DNA of 64,000 bases from Caballeronia novacaledonica (GCF_900258035.1 NZ_OGTP01000009.1:62001-126000); one strand, 5' to 3'; counted from the first letter of the stretch, positions 55,887-64,000 are shown. Translations and numbers: made by a program. The notes: a model not told the origin generated them from the sequence alone.

Positions 55887-56741
55887 TTAGCGCGTTGGCA
55901 CCGGGCGCACGCCCAGCTTCCATTTGAGTTTGCGCGCGAACGTCTTCAGGCCAAGTTGCCGGGGATAATCCCGGATACTGGATGGCAGGTTCAGCGAATG
56001 CGGCTTACGCTCGCTAACCGCCGGCTTTTCGATGACGATGAACTGGTCGTCGCCGCGATGGACGCAACTGAAGTTCGCTTCTTCCATGAAGCGCGTAAGA
56101 AACGAAAAGTCCCACAGATGCCACGCGTACTCGGAATTGTGTTCGACCACCTGGAAGCCGCAGTGCTCGACGATCTGCCGCAGTTCGCTCATCGTGAATT
56201 CGCGGAAGTGCCATTCGTACATCATCGGCGGTTGCCCGCGAAGGACCTGCATCATCGACCAGAGGCTCGCGGCGTTGGGCGTAGAAATCAGTGCACGGCC
56301 GCCGACGCGCAGAACTCGAAACACTTCTTCCAGGAAGTAAAATATGCCGTCGAGCGTGGTAGCCTGCCTGTACCGAATATCGGAGATGTGCTCGATGACT
56401 TCGAGACACACCACATTGTCGACGGAACCGTCGGGGAAGGGCATCGGCGTGTTGCGCAGGTCGTGGCCCGTGCCGACCACCTGCGCCTGCGGGAAGAAGG
56501 ACCAGACGACCTTGGCTGTCAGATAGTCCAAGCTGCCGATCTCGACGCAGTAGCCCTTATGAAGACCGAATGCCTTCATATAGCCCACTGAGATGGCCAT
56601 GCGCCGGGCGTCAAAATGACTGCCACCGCCGCCGATACCAAGCCCCGCCTCCGAAGAGTCGATGAGTTTATTGACCTCGTCAATTGCGCTTTGCTGCGCA
56701 TAAATCGAATGGAAGAGATCGATATCCGCCGTCGTATCCAA
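55887..56741 (-). CDS. SAM-dependent methyltransferase (type 11)
   Basis: From the TTG at 56741 this is a 284-residue protein with a class I methyltransferase core: Y-C-V-E-I-G-S-L-D-Y (motif I, though G-x-G is altered), D-N-V-V-C-L-E-V-I-E-H-I, and V-L-R-V-G-G-R-A-L-I-S-T-P-N. The TTG is preferred because GAGAGGAG lies eight bases upstream; a GTG at 56981 would add 80 residues with no family look. It probably methylates a sugar of the surface glycan. It is convergent with the membrane-protein gene. Confidence 0.8.
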   Translation of the reverse strand: MDTTADIDLFHSIYAQQSAIDEVNKLIDSSEAGLGIGGGGSHFDARRMAISVGYMKAFGLHKGYCVEIGSLDYLTAKVVWSFFPQAQVVGTGHDLRNTPMPFPDGSVDNVVCLEVIEHISDIRYRQATTLDGIFYFLEEVFRVLRVGGRALISTPNAASLWSMMQVLRGQPPMMYEWHFREFTMSELRQIVEHCGFQVVEHNSEYAWHLWDFSFLTRFMEEANFSCVHRGDDQFIVIEKPAVSERKPHSLNLPSSIRDYPRQLGLKTFARKLKWKLGVRPVPTR

Positions 56742-57189
56742 ACTGGGTGCTCCTCTCGTTGATATGGCAAATTTTCGAGATACGACCACGAATCTACCCG
56801 AGAATGCATGACGCGGCGATGTTTTTGTAGACAACTCGCCAACATTTGCTTCAGGCGCGATGCCCGATTTCTTCAAATATTCAATGACTGATGTGACGCG
56901 AATTCGCGTGTCGCTTGCAGTCGTCAAAAAGCACCTCAATACGGCCGAGGTCCGCGTTTCGACGCGCCGATGACGCTGCACGCCGTATCCGTTGCCTGAT
57001 GCATCGTCACCAATGCCACGATGCCTGTCGCGGCAATCGACTGGACAGCAATGTATATTGCGTCGATTCCTGCGTCGGAACTGTTTTCGCCTCGGCTCGG
57101 ATCCTTATGCGAGAAAGGGGAGTGATTCCGAATCCAGCAGCGCCGAACGGGCGCCAAAAACGCTGAACAATTGTCCCGGTCCCAGATAA
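56742..57189. other. Divergent spacer between methyltransferase and GtrA-like genes
   Basis: If the methyltransferase starts at TTG 56741, these 448 bases are non-coding. They are less GC-rich than the genes around and should contain two divergent promoters, none of which I can define. Confidence 0.45.
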
Positions 57190-57603
57190 ATGCACCTAGC
57201 CCTCCTCTACACCTTCTTCGCCGCCATAGCCACCGCCGCCAACATCGGCGCCCAGGACCTCACGACGCGCCTCTACACCGGCCCGTACCACATCCTTCTA
57301 TCGGTATTCATCGGCACGGGCGTCGGCCTCGTCGTGAAATACGTGCTCGACAAAAAATGGATCTTCCGCTTCAAGGCTGAAAACGCGCGCCACGACGCCA
57401 CCATGTTCACGCTCTACGTGACGATGGGCCTCGTCACGACTGCCATCTTCTGGGGCGTCGAATTCGGCTTCAACCACATCTTCGGCACGGCGGAGGCGCG
57501 CTACATCGGCGCGTGCATCGGCCTGGCGATCGGCTACGTGATCAAGTACCGCCTCGACAAGCGCTACGTGTTCCGCACGTTCACTACAGCGACGCGCGCT
57601 TGA
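57190..57603 (+). CDS. GtrA-like flippase family protein
   Basis: This 137-residue protein has four hydrophobic segments and the GtrA pattern: G-T-G-V-G-L-V-V-K-Y-V-L-D-K-K-W-I-F and, in the second half, A-I-G-Y-V-I-K-Y-R-L-D-K-R-Y-V-F. GtrA proteins are thought to move polyprenyl-phosphate sugars across the inner membrane; a mycobacterial relative acts on the arabinose donor. That makes it a good candidate flippase for the product of the DprE-type genes next door. It overlaps the convergent SDR gene by 20 bases. Confidence 0.88.
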   Translation: MHLALLYTFFAAIATAANIGAQDLTTRLYTGPYHILLSVFIGTGVGLVVKYVLDKKWIFRFKAENARHDATMFTLYVTMGLVTTAIFWGVEFGFNHIFGTAEARYIGACIGLAIGYVIKYRLDKRYVFRTFTTATRA

Positions 57604-58324
57604 AAACAAACCGCGGCACGTTACGAATGATCAGCATGATGCCCCACCAGAACCACGGCGTATAAACCACGTCCTTCTTTCTTTCGATGCCCCGCACGAT
57701 ATCCTTCGCGACCTTCTCCGGCGTCGCGACGAGCGGCCCTGGCAGCGGCAGGCCCGCGGTCATCGGGGTGGCGACGAATCCCGGTTTGATATCGACGACA
57801 TGCACGCCGACCTTGAAAAGCCGCGCGCGCAAACCTTCGAGAAACGCCTGCAACGCGGCCTTCGCGCTGCCATACAGATAATTCGACGGCCGCCCGCGAT
57901 CGCCCGCCACCGATGAAATCACCGCGAGCGTGCCGTGCCGCTGCGCTTCGAGCCGATTGGCGATCGGCGTGAGCAGGGCGATCAGCGAAAGCGCGTTGGT
58001 ATGAAACTCGCGCACCGCGACGGCCGGATCGTTCTGACAGACGGCCTGATCCGGCAGCGTGCCCGACGCCACCAGCACGATATCGATCGAATCCATGTGC
58101 GCGGCGCAATCGGCGAGCATGGCGGCGTGATCGTCGAGCTTGTCGACATCGAGCCGATGCACCACCGCCGACGCAGCCCCGCGCGCGCTCAGATCGGCGG
58201 CGACCTGTTCCATGCGATCCTGATTGCGCGCGACGAGAAAGAAGCGCGCGCCTTTCGCGGCCCATTCGCGCGCGCAGGCGATGGCAATGGCGGACGTGGC
58301 GCCCACGATGACGATGTTCTTCAT
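57584..58324 (-). CDS. DprE2-like SDR (ketoreductase of polyprenyl-P-pentose synthesis)
   Basis: This 246-residue SDR has G-A-T-S-A-I-A (residues 8-14), catalytic S138 and Y151-x-x-x-K155, and a hydrophobic C-terminal segment (W-F-W-W-G-I-M-L-I-I) typical of DprE2 proteins. In mycobacteria DprE2 reduces the 2'-keto intermediate to polyprenyl-phosphoryl-D-arabinose. It overlaps the upstream DprE1-like gene by four bases (ATGA), so the two subunits are translationally coupled. Assignment rests on the pair and on the third gene of the operon. Confidence 0.85.
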   Translation of the reverse strand: MKNIVIVGATSAIAIACAREWAAKGARFFLVARNQDRMEQVAADLSARGAASAVVHRLDVDKLDDHAAMLADCAAHMDSIDIVLVASGTLPDQAVCQNDPAVAVREFHTNALSLIALLTPIANRLEAQRHGTLAVISSVAGDRGRPSNYLYGSAKAALQAFLEGLRARLFKVGVHVVDIKPGFVATPMTAGLPLPGPLVATPEKVAKDIVRGIERKKDVVYTPWFWWGIMLIIRNVPRFVFKRASL

Positions 58325-59637
58325 AGGCCGGTCATTCGTTTCCAGAAATGCGACAGCATGGCCGGATCGCGAAGCGACTCGAGCTGCTGCCATTGAGGGT
58401 AGGCGGCGCGAAAATCGGCGCCCGACATGTGCGCGTCCTTGGCCGGATAAATGCGTCCGCCGGCTTCGCGCACGATCGTATCGAGCGCAGTGAAGAGGTG
58501 CGAATTGCGCATCTCGTGTTGCGGAAAATCGAGCGCGAGCGACGTTCCTTCCATCGGAAACGACAACAGTCCCGGCGATGGAATGTCCCCGCAACGCTTC
58601 AGCACCGCGAGAAACGAACCCGTGCCGCTCGATGAAATGCGTTGGAGCATCGCGCGCACCGCATCGCGCGCGTTCGCCGCCGGCACGACGCACTGATACT
58701 GCTGAAACCCCGGCGGCCCGTAGATGCGGTTCCATTCCAGAAGGCTGTCCAGCGGATAAAAATAGCCGTCGTAACCGACGCGCGAAAGCTCGACGGGTTT
58801 GCGCTGCTTGCGGTAATACAGTTCGTTGAACGCGCGCAGCGTGAGGCCGTTGATGAGCGACACGGGCGGTGTGAATGGCACGCGGCGCTTCTCGCGTTGC
58901 TCGACATCGAGCGAGCCGTGAATCGCGTGATCGCCTGCCATGAAAATGCCGCGCCCGAGCGCGGGTCCGCGAATCGCGCAATCGACCCACGCGACGCAGT
59001 ACTCATGCTTCGCGTCGTACTCTTCGGAGAGGTCGAAGAACTCGTCGAGCTTGCCGAAGCGAATGCTCGTCACGTCGATGAGACTCGTGCGTATCGGCAT
59101 CAGCGAAAACTCGGCCCACAGAATGAGACCGGTGAGCCCGAGACCGCCGATCGTCGCGTTGAAGAGTTCGGCGTTCGTTTCCGGCGAGCATTCGATCAGC
59201 GTGCCGTCGCTGCGCGCGAGTCCGAACGCGCGCACATGCCGCCCGAACGTGCCGCGCACGTGATGATTCTTGCCGTGCACATCGTTGGCGATGGCGCCGC
59301 CCAACGTCACGTACTTCGTGCCCGGCGTGACCGGCAGCATCCAGCCGCGCGGCACCGCGAGCGCGAGAATCTGCTCGAACGTGATGCCCGGTTCGGCGCG
59401 CACGACGCCGCGCGTCCAGTCGGCGCAAATGATGCGATCGAGCGCGAGCGTCTGGAACACGTGATTCGAACTGGCGAGGCAGACATCGCCGTAACTGCGG
59501 CCGTTGCCGAAGGCGAGCGTCGTGCCGTGCGCGCTCTGCACCTCGTGCCATTGCGCCTGCGCTTCGTCGCGCCAGTGCGCGGCGTGCGCCGTCTGCGGCA
59601 GGCGCGGGTAGCGGCCCCAGGAGAGCAAGTCGCTCAT
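58321..59637 (-). CDS. DprE1-like FAD-dependent oxidase
   Basis: This 438-residue vanillyl-alcohol-oxidase-type flavoprotein has the DprE1 pattern: G-N-G-R-S-Y-G-D (FAD), L-P-V-T-P-G-T-K-Y-V-T-L-G-G-A-I-A-N-D-V-H-G-K-N-H-H (with H-G-K-N-H-H at 121-126) and A-K-D with the conserved lysine (K400). It should oxidise polyprenyl-phosphoryl-ribose at C2'. The cysteine that benzothiazinone drugs attack in mycobacteria (Cys387) is alanine here (A368). It is coupled to the DprE2-like gene and follows the UbiA gene by three bases. Confidence 0.87.
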   Translation of the reverse strand: MSDLLSWGRYPRLPQTAHAAHWRDEAQAQWHEVQSAHGTTLAFGNGRSYGDVCLASSNHVFQTLALDRIICADWTRGVVRAEPGITFEQILALAVPRGWMLPVTPGTKYVTLGGAIANDVHGKNHHVRGTFGRHVRAFGLARSDGTLIECSPETNAELFNATIGGLGLTGLILWAEFSLMPIRTSLIDVTSIRFGKLDEFFDLSEEYDAKHEYCVAWVDCAIRGPALGRGIFMAGDHAIHGSLDVEQREKRRVPFTPPVSLINGLTLRAFNELYYRKQRKPVELSRVGYDGYFYPLDSLLEWNRIYGPPGFQQYQCVVPAANARDAVRAMLQRISSSGTGSFLAVLKRCGDIPSPGLLSFPMEGTSLALDFPQHEMRNSHLFTALDTIVREAGGRIYPAKDAHMSGADFRAAYPQWQQLESLRDPAMLSHFWKRMTGL

Positions 59638-59640
59638 CGG

Positions 59641-61062
59641 TCAGATCGCGAGCCAGAACGCGAAGCCGCACAGCGCGACGACGAGCAAACTGATGCGATC
59701 GCGCGCCGCGAACACGATGGGGTCGTCGTTCATTCTGCCGCGATGCGTGATGACCCATGTCCGGCTGAACCAGTAGAGCATCAGCGGACACACGATCCAG
59801 ATGTATTGCGGATGCCGGTAAAGCATCGTGGTGCGCTCGTCCTGGATATACAGCGCCAGCACGAGCACCGAGATATAGCCCGACGACGTCCCGAGCGACG
59901 ACACGATGGAAAGATCGCCCGCCACGTAGCCGCGCCCGCGCGCGCTGTCGCGTCCGGCTTTCATCATCGCGTGAAGCTCGGTGTAGCGCTTCACGAGCGC
60001 GAGGCTCAGAAACGCGAACATCGAAAAGGCCAGCAGCCAGAAGGTGAGCGGCACGTGGATCGCCGCCGCCCCGGCGACGATTCGGGTCGTGTAGAGCGCG
60101 GCGAGCACGACGACGTCGATCATCACCTGGCGCTTGAGCGCCAGCGAATACGCGAGCGTCAGCACGTAATAGCCGAGCAGCACCGCATTGAACTTCCACG
60201 ACAAGAACGTCAGCGCAATCGAGAACGAGGCGACGAGCAGGACAGGGCAGAGCGCGACGCCCCAAGCGAGCGGCATCGTGCCGGCGGCGAGCGGGCGCTT
60301 GCGTTTCACCGGATGTTGCCGGTCGTCCTGCAGATCGAGCAGATCGTTGAGCAGATACACGCTCGACGCGCACAGCCCGAACGCGAAAAACGCGAGCACG
60401 GCAAACCCGATCGCCGCGGGCGATTTCAACTGATGTCCGGCGAGCAGCGGCACGAAGATCAGCACGTTCTTCAGCCACTGATGCAGGCGCAGCGACTTCG
60501 CCCAAACTTTGAGCGACGGCTGGCGATTCTCGAAAACCTGTTCGATGTTGTCGTGCTTCGACGCCGCGCGCATGACGCCCGTATGCGGATTGACCACGTA
60601 CGCGCGATCGGCGGCGGCCCAGACGGCGAGGTCGTCGTGCGAATTGCCGACGTAGTCGAAGCCCTTCTCGCCATATTCTTCGACGAGCCGGTCGCGCTTG
60701 CGGTGCGCGGAAAGATTCACGTGCTCGTCGGTGGCGAACACGCGATCGAAGATGCCGAGATGCTCCGCGATCCGATGCGCGAACGTCTCGTGGCTCGCCG
60801 TGGCGAGCGCGATCGTGCGGCCCGCGGCGCGCATGTCCCGCAGCCAGTTCACGACTTGCGTGTTGTAGGGCAGCGTCGTGACGTCGATGTTCACGTGCTC
60901 CGCGAGCCGCGACTTCAGTCCGGGCTTGCCGCCGCTCGAAAGCCATTGCAGCGGCTTGTAGAACTTCTGCGGGAACGATCTCAGAAAGGCGAAACCACTC
61001 TCGACAAGAATGTCGGAGTGAATCAGCGTACCGTCGAGATCGACGACAATGGGCTTGTTCAT
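59641..61062 (-). CDS. HAD phosphatase - UbiA prenyltransferase fusion (DPPR synthase-like)
   Basis: This 473-residue protein has an N-terminal HAD phosphatase (D8-x-D10-G-T, T-A-S-H near 88-91, G-N-S-H-D-D at 139-144) joined at about residue 185 to a UbiA-type membrane transferase with N-D-x-x-D-x-x-x-D (N239 to D247) and R-P-L-A-A-G. The UbiA part resembles the mycobacterial enzyme that moves 5-phosphoribose from PRPP to polyprenyl phosphate. The HAD part could then remove the 5-phosphate. It is the first gene of an operon with the DprE1- and DprE2-like genes. Confidence 0.87.
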   Translation of the reverse strand: MNKPIVVDLDGTLIHSDILVESGFAFLRSFPQKFYKPLQWLSSGGKPGLKSRLAEHVNIDVTTLPYNTQVVNWLRDMRAAGRTIALATASHETFAHRIAEHLGIFDRVFATDEHVNLSAHRKRDRLVEEYGEKGFDYVGNSHDDLAVWAAADRAYVVNPHTGVMRAASKHDNIEQVFENRQPSLKVWAKSLRLHQWLKNVLIFVPLLAGHQLKSPAAIGFAVLAFFAFGLCASSVYLLNDLLDLQDDRQHPVKRKRPLAAGTMPLAWGVALCPVLLVASFSIALTFLSWKFNAVLLGYYVLTLAYSLALKRQVMIDVVVLAALYTTRIVAGAAAIHVPLTFWLLAFSMFAFLSLALVKRYTELHAMMKAGRDSARGRGYVAGDLSIVSSLGTSSGYISVLVLALYIQDERTTMLYRHPQYIWIVCPLMLYWFSRTWVITHRGRMNDDPIVFAARDRISLLVVALCGFAFWLAI

Positions 61063-61318
61063 ACGGTTCACGTCAGGTGATCGGTTAAGCCCACAGCGCG
61101 CCCGGTTCGAATCGAGGGAAGGGCAAAACGGGCGCGGCAGCATATTCCACGTGCACGCGGAATTTAGCACAATCTGTAAGAAGAACCGTTCGGCTTCCCG
61201 CGCTGTGCGCCATATCGCCCCGGTTGCCGAATCCCCCCACATTGAGGACAATCTTGGCGTCTTCCACTCGTCGATGCGGTCCGTTTTCCTTTTGTGGCGC
61301 GGACACCCCCTTTGTCCG

Positions 61319-62173
61319 ATGAACGCCAACGCCCCGCAAGACCGACCAGCGCCGCAGTCCGATCCCGCCATCACGCTCAGCATTTCGATCGTGGTCTACC
61401 GGCCCGATGCCGCGCTGCTCGCGCGCACCGTCGAAACGCTCGAAACGGCGCTCGCGCAATTGCACGACGTTGCAGGGCGCCCGTGTCTGTATCTGATCGA
61501 CAACGGTAATCCAGGCGAACTCGCCGACTTGCCCACGCCCACCGACGCGGAATTCGACACCGTCGTCCTGAAAGGGCACGGCAACGTCGGTTACGGACGC
61601 GGCCACAATCTCGCGATCGCGCGGGCGCAGAGCCGCTATCACCTGATCCTGAACCCGGACGTCGAACTCAACGCCGACGGCCTGCGCCGCGCGCTCGCCT
61701 TTCTGCGCGACTCGCCGGAAACCGGATTGCTCGCACCGTGGATCGGCGGCGACGACGGCCGTCAGCAGTTTCTCTGCCGCCGCTATCCGACAGTGCTCGA
61801 TCTCTTCGTGCGCGGCTTCCTGCCGTCCGCGCTGCGCAAGCCGTTCGCTGCGCGCCTTGCGCGCTACGAAATGCGCGACGTCATCGGTGAGCGCAACATC
61901 GTGTGGGATCCGCCGATCGTGAGCGGCTGCTTCATGCTCTTTCGCACCGACGTGCTCACGTCGCTCGGCGGCTTCGATCCGCGCTATTTCCTCTACTTTG
62001 AAGACTACGACCTGAGCCTGCGCACGCGCCGCGTCGCGCGCATCGCGTATGTGCCGTCGGTGCGCATCCTGCATCACGGCGGCGGCGCGGCGAAAAAAGG
62101 CTCGGTGCACATCAAGCTCTTCGTCACGTCGGCGTGCCGGTTTTTCAATCGCTTCGGCTGGAAATGGCTATGA
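61319..62173 (+). CDS. Glycosyltransferase family 2 (rhamnosyltransferase-like)
   Basis: This 284-residue GT-A enzyme has S-I-V-V-Y-R-P-D, L-I-D-N-G-N-P, G-Y-G-R-G-H-N-L-A-I, L-N-P-D-V (donor/metal site) and F-L-Y-F-E-D-Y-D-L-S-L-R (catalytic base). The pattern resembles WbbL-type rhamnosyltransferases and O-antigen enzymes of Burkholderia. The start was taken at ATG 61319; longer frames upstream are not family-like. Its stop overlaps the start of the epimerase gene (ATGA). Confidence 0.88.
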   Translation: MNANAPQDRPAPQSDPAITLSISIVVYRPDAALLARTVETLETALAQLHDVAGRPCLYLIDNGNPGELADLPTPTDAEFDTVVLKGHGNVGYGRGHNLAIARAQSRYHLILNPDVELNADGLRRALAFLRDSPETGLLAPWIGGDDGRQQFLCRRYPTVLDLFVRGFLPSALRKPFAARLARYEMRDVIGERNIVWDPPIVSGCFMLFRTDVLTSLGGFDPRYFLYFEDYDLSLRTRRVARIAYVPSVRILHHGGGAAKKGSVHIKLFVTSACRFFNRFGWKWL

Positions 62174-63141
62174 GCGACACCGGCCGACGCATCGCGATCA
62201 CCGGCGCCAACGGCTTCGTCGGCCGCGCGGTGAGCCGGGCGCTGCTCGCGCGCGGCATCGGCGCGACCGGGCTCGTGCGGCGCGGCGCGCAGTGCGAGCC
62301 GGGCGTCGACGTCCGGCATATCGACGGCCTCGAATCGATCGCGCCGGACGCATTCGCCGGCTGCGACGCGGTGATTCATCTCGCCGCGCGCGTCCACGTG
62401 ATGCGCGATGCGGCGTCGCCGGCAGAAACGCTGCTCGATGCGTACCGGGCGACCAACGTCGACGGCACGCTCGCCGCCGCCGAAGCCGCGCGGCGCGCGG
62501 GCGTCACGCGTTTCGTGCTGATGAGCAGCATCAAGGCGCTCGGCGAAAGCGATCCTGGCCGCCCGTTCACCGAAGACGACGAACGCCATCCGCCCGATGC
62601 CTATGGCGTCTCGAAAGCCGAAGCCGAAGTGAAATTGCTCGAATTCGGCAGCCGCACGGGACTCGAAGTCGCGATCGTGCGGCCGCCGCTCGTCTACGGC
62701 CCCGGCGTGCGCGCCAATTTTCTGGCGATGATGCGTGCCATCGCGCGCGGCTTGCCGTTGCCGCTCGGCGCGATCGATGCGCGCCGCAGTCTCGTTTCCG
62801 TCGACAATCTCGCGAGCGCGACCATCGAATGCGCGCTCAATCCCGCAGCGGCGGGCCGCCTGTTCCATGTCACCGACGGCTATGATCCGAGCGTCGCCGA
62901 ACTCGCGCGCAAGCTCGGCGAGCATCTCGGCAAGCCCGCGCGGCTCGTGCCGGTGCCGGCGGGACTTCTGCGCGGCGTCGCGCGGCTTGCCGGCAAGTCC
63001 GCGCAGATCGACCGGCTGACGGGCAGTTTGCGGGTCGATTCGCGGCGTATCCGCGAGACGCTCGGCTGGCAGGCGCCGCAATCGCTCGACGAAGGGCTGG
63101 CCGCCACGGCCGCGTGGTTTCGCTCGACGCACGGTCATTAA
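62170..63141 (+). CDS. NAD-dependent sugar epimerase/dehydratase (WbiG-like)
   Basis: This 323-residue extended SDR has I-T-G-A-N-G-F-V-G-R-A-V (residues 12-23), H-L-A-A-R-V-H-V-M, S-S-I-K-A-L-G-E and Y-G-V-S-K-A-E with the catalytic Tyr/Lys, then V-R-P-P-L-V-Y-G-P-G-V. It resembles the epimerase WbiG encoded next to the initiating transferase in Burkholderia O-antigen loci. It probably converts a UDP-HexNAc to the sugar used first on the lipid carrier. The exact substrate is not set by sequence. Confidence 0.87.
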   Translation: MSDTGRRIAITGANGFVGRAVSRALLARGIGATGLVRRGAQCEPGVDVRHIDGLESIAPDAFAGCDAVIHLAARVHVMRDAASPAETLLDAYRATNVDGTLAAAEAARRAGVTRFVLMSSIKALGESDPGRPFTEDDERHPPDAYGVSKAEAEVKLLEFGSRTGLEVAIVRPPLVYGPGVRANFLAMMRAIARGLPLPLGAIDARRSLVSVDNLASATIECALNPAAAGRLFHVTDGYDPSVAELARKLGEHLGKPARLVPVPAGLLRGVARLAGKSAQIDRLTGSLRVDSRRIRETLGWQAPQSLDEGLAATAAWFRSTHGH

Positions 63142-63174
63142 GCGGTTCGGGCGCAGTCGCGAACGTTAAAATAC

Positions 63175-63200
63175 GCGCTGCCTCGGCTCAGCGCGATTTT
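63175..63200 (+). terminator. Weak hairpin after the epimerase gene
   Basis: GCGCTG-N8-CAGCGC forms a six-base-pair stem followed by GATTTT. It may end transcription of the GT2-epimerase pair, but the T run is short. Confidence 0.35.
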
Positions 63201-63322
63201 CGCTATTTGTCAGGTGTTTGCGGCTAAACGCGGCGATCGTTCGCGTATCCTTAAGGGTTTTCCCCAAAAAAAGACTTGCCAGAACGACCAGGGCCTCGTT
63301 TTCGACAACTCAATAACATTGC

Positions 63323-64000
63323 ATGCTGCATTCGTATTTTGAAGCTTCGCCGCTGCTGACCGCGCTGGCGGTTGCGGTTCTGGCGTTCGCCGCGTGCGCG
63401 CTGATCCTCCGTACGCTCATCCGCACCGGCCTCGCGTGGCGCCTCGCCACCGATATCCCCAACGAGCGCTCGCTGCACGAGCGGCCCACGCCGCGCGTCG
63501 GCGGCTGGGGCATCGTGCCGGTCGCGGCGATCGCGCTCCTCGTCGCGGCGCCGTCGATGTGGCTCGTCGCGGCTTGCGCAATCTTCCTCGCCGCCGTATC
63601 GCAAATCGACGATCGCCGCGGCCTGCCCGCGCGCGTGCGCTTCGCGGCGCATATCGTGGCCGTGGCGCTCGTCATCGTCGTGCATCCGGCGGACGTGCCG
63701 TGGTGGGCGCTCGCCGTCGTCGGCTTTCTGATGCTGTGGCTCGTCAACCTCTACAACTTCATGGACGGCTCGGACGGGCTCGCCGGCGGCATGGCGCTGT
63801 TCGGCTTCGGCGGTTACGCCCTCGCGGCGCTCGCCGGTCCCGCACCGCACGCCGATCTCGGCCTCGCGAGCGTGGCGATCGCGGGCGCGGCGGCGGGATT
63901 CCTGACCCTCAATTTCCATCCGGCCCGGATTTTTCTGGGCGATGCCGGGTCTATTCCGTTAGGTTTTCTCGCGGGCGCACTCGGCTATTGGGGCTGGCAG
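63323..64000 (+). CDS. WecA/MraY-type polyprenyl-phosphate sugar-1-phosphate transferase, 3' truncated
   Basis: The frame opens at ATG 63323 and runs off the right edge after 226 codons. It is a polytopic protein with the family motifs in order: the early E-R-S-L-H-E-R-P-T-P-R-V-G-G-W-G, I-D-D-R-R-G-L-P, N-L-Y-N-F-M-D-G-S-D-G-L-A-G-G and H-P-A-R-I-F-L-G-D-A-G-S. It transfers a HexNAc-1-phosphate to undecaprenyl phosphate to start O-antigen synthesis, as WbiH/WbpL do. The cytoplasmic C-terminal sugar-recognition loop is outside the window. Confidence 0.92.
   Translation, partial: MLHSYFEASPLLTALAVAVLAFAACALILRTLIRTGLAWRLATDIPNERSLHERPTPRVGGWGIVPVAAIALLVAAPSMWLVAACAIFLAAVSQIDDRRGLPARVRFAAHIVAVALVIVVHPADVPWWALAVVGFLMLWLVNLYNFMDGSDGLAGGMALFGFGGYALAALAGPAPHADLGLASVAIAGAAAGFLTLNFHPARIFLGDAGSIPLGFLAGALGYWGWQ

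Noticed and set aside
58642..61080. 812-codon plus-strand open frame
   Set aside because: Antisense to the DprE1-like and HAD-UbiA genes; Arg/His/Glu-rich composition and no family features.

Overview
The window reads as a chromosomal segment of a Burkholderia-type betaproteobacterium (Burkholderia / Paraburkholderia / Caballeronia). The evidence is the high GC with strong GC bias at third codon positions, a Burkholderia-style porin, the yqgE-ruvX-pyrR-pyrB-pyrC'-plsC housekeeping order, and a groESL operon with a CIRCE operator and a Gly-Gly-Met tail. Genus is inferred, not proven. The left edge cuts a cyclase/ATPase regulator and the right edge cuts a WecA/MraY-type sugar-phosphate transferase. 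I saw no rRNA, tRNA or CRISPR.

Region 1 (1-8350): a truncated adenylate-cyclase/AAA/TPR regulator, then a reactive-chlorine stress locus. It has an ECF sigma factor (SigF type) with its membrane anti-sigma NrsF, facing a b561-type cytochrome, a YedY/MsrP-like molybdoenzyme and a tiny methionine-rich periplasmic protein (MrpX-like). Two facing GTAAC(C/G)-N16-CGAA motifs between the two transcription units look like the SigF promoters. A MarR regulator and a ClC chloride channel follow.

Region 2 (8360-25000): accessory DNA. It starts with a truncated aroQ abutting an IS3-family transposase remnant and an unrecognised membrane-anchored protein. Next is a six-gene minus-strand catabolic operon (TauD/TfdA dioxygenase, aldehyde dehydrogenase, MFS, porin, AidB-like acyl-CoA dehydrogenase, acyl-CoA ligase) with a divergent TetR regulator. 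Its gene content suggests oxygenative release of an aldehyde followed by conversion to acyl-CoA and enoyl-CoA. Then comes a decaying stretch with an atypical SDR, an MHS-type MFS, an IclR regulator with a 33-bp palindrome upstream, a second aroQ pseudogene, and a chimeric scar joining MFS and IclR fragments.

Region 3 (24950-38530): housekeeping genes. These are groESL (CIRCE and terminator), a DUF72 protein, thiD, rubredoxin with a strong terminator, an unrecognised helical protein, photolyase, yqgE-ruvX-pyrR-pyrB-pyrC'-plsC, and an apaH-like phosphatase.

Region 4 (38780-64000): a surface-polysaccharide locus. rmlBACD makes dTDP-L-rhamnose. A long minus-strand operon (wzm, manC, acyltransferase, glycosyltransferase, wzt, a 1235-residue pyruvyltransferase/glycosyltransferase fusion, wecB, glycosyltransferase) encodes an ABC-exported glycan. 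A second block has a polytopic membrane protein, a methyltransferase, a GtrA-like protein, DprE2-like and DprE1-like enzymes and a HAD-UbiA fusion. Together these match the steps that make polyprenyl-phosphoryl-D-arabinofuranose in mycobacteria. The locus closes with a GT2, an epimerase and the WecA/WbiH-like initiating transferase.
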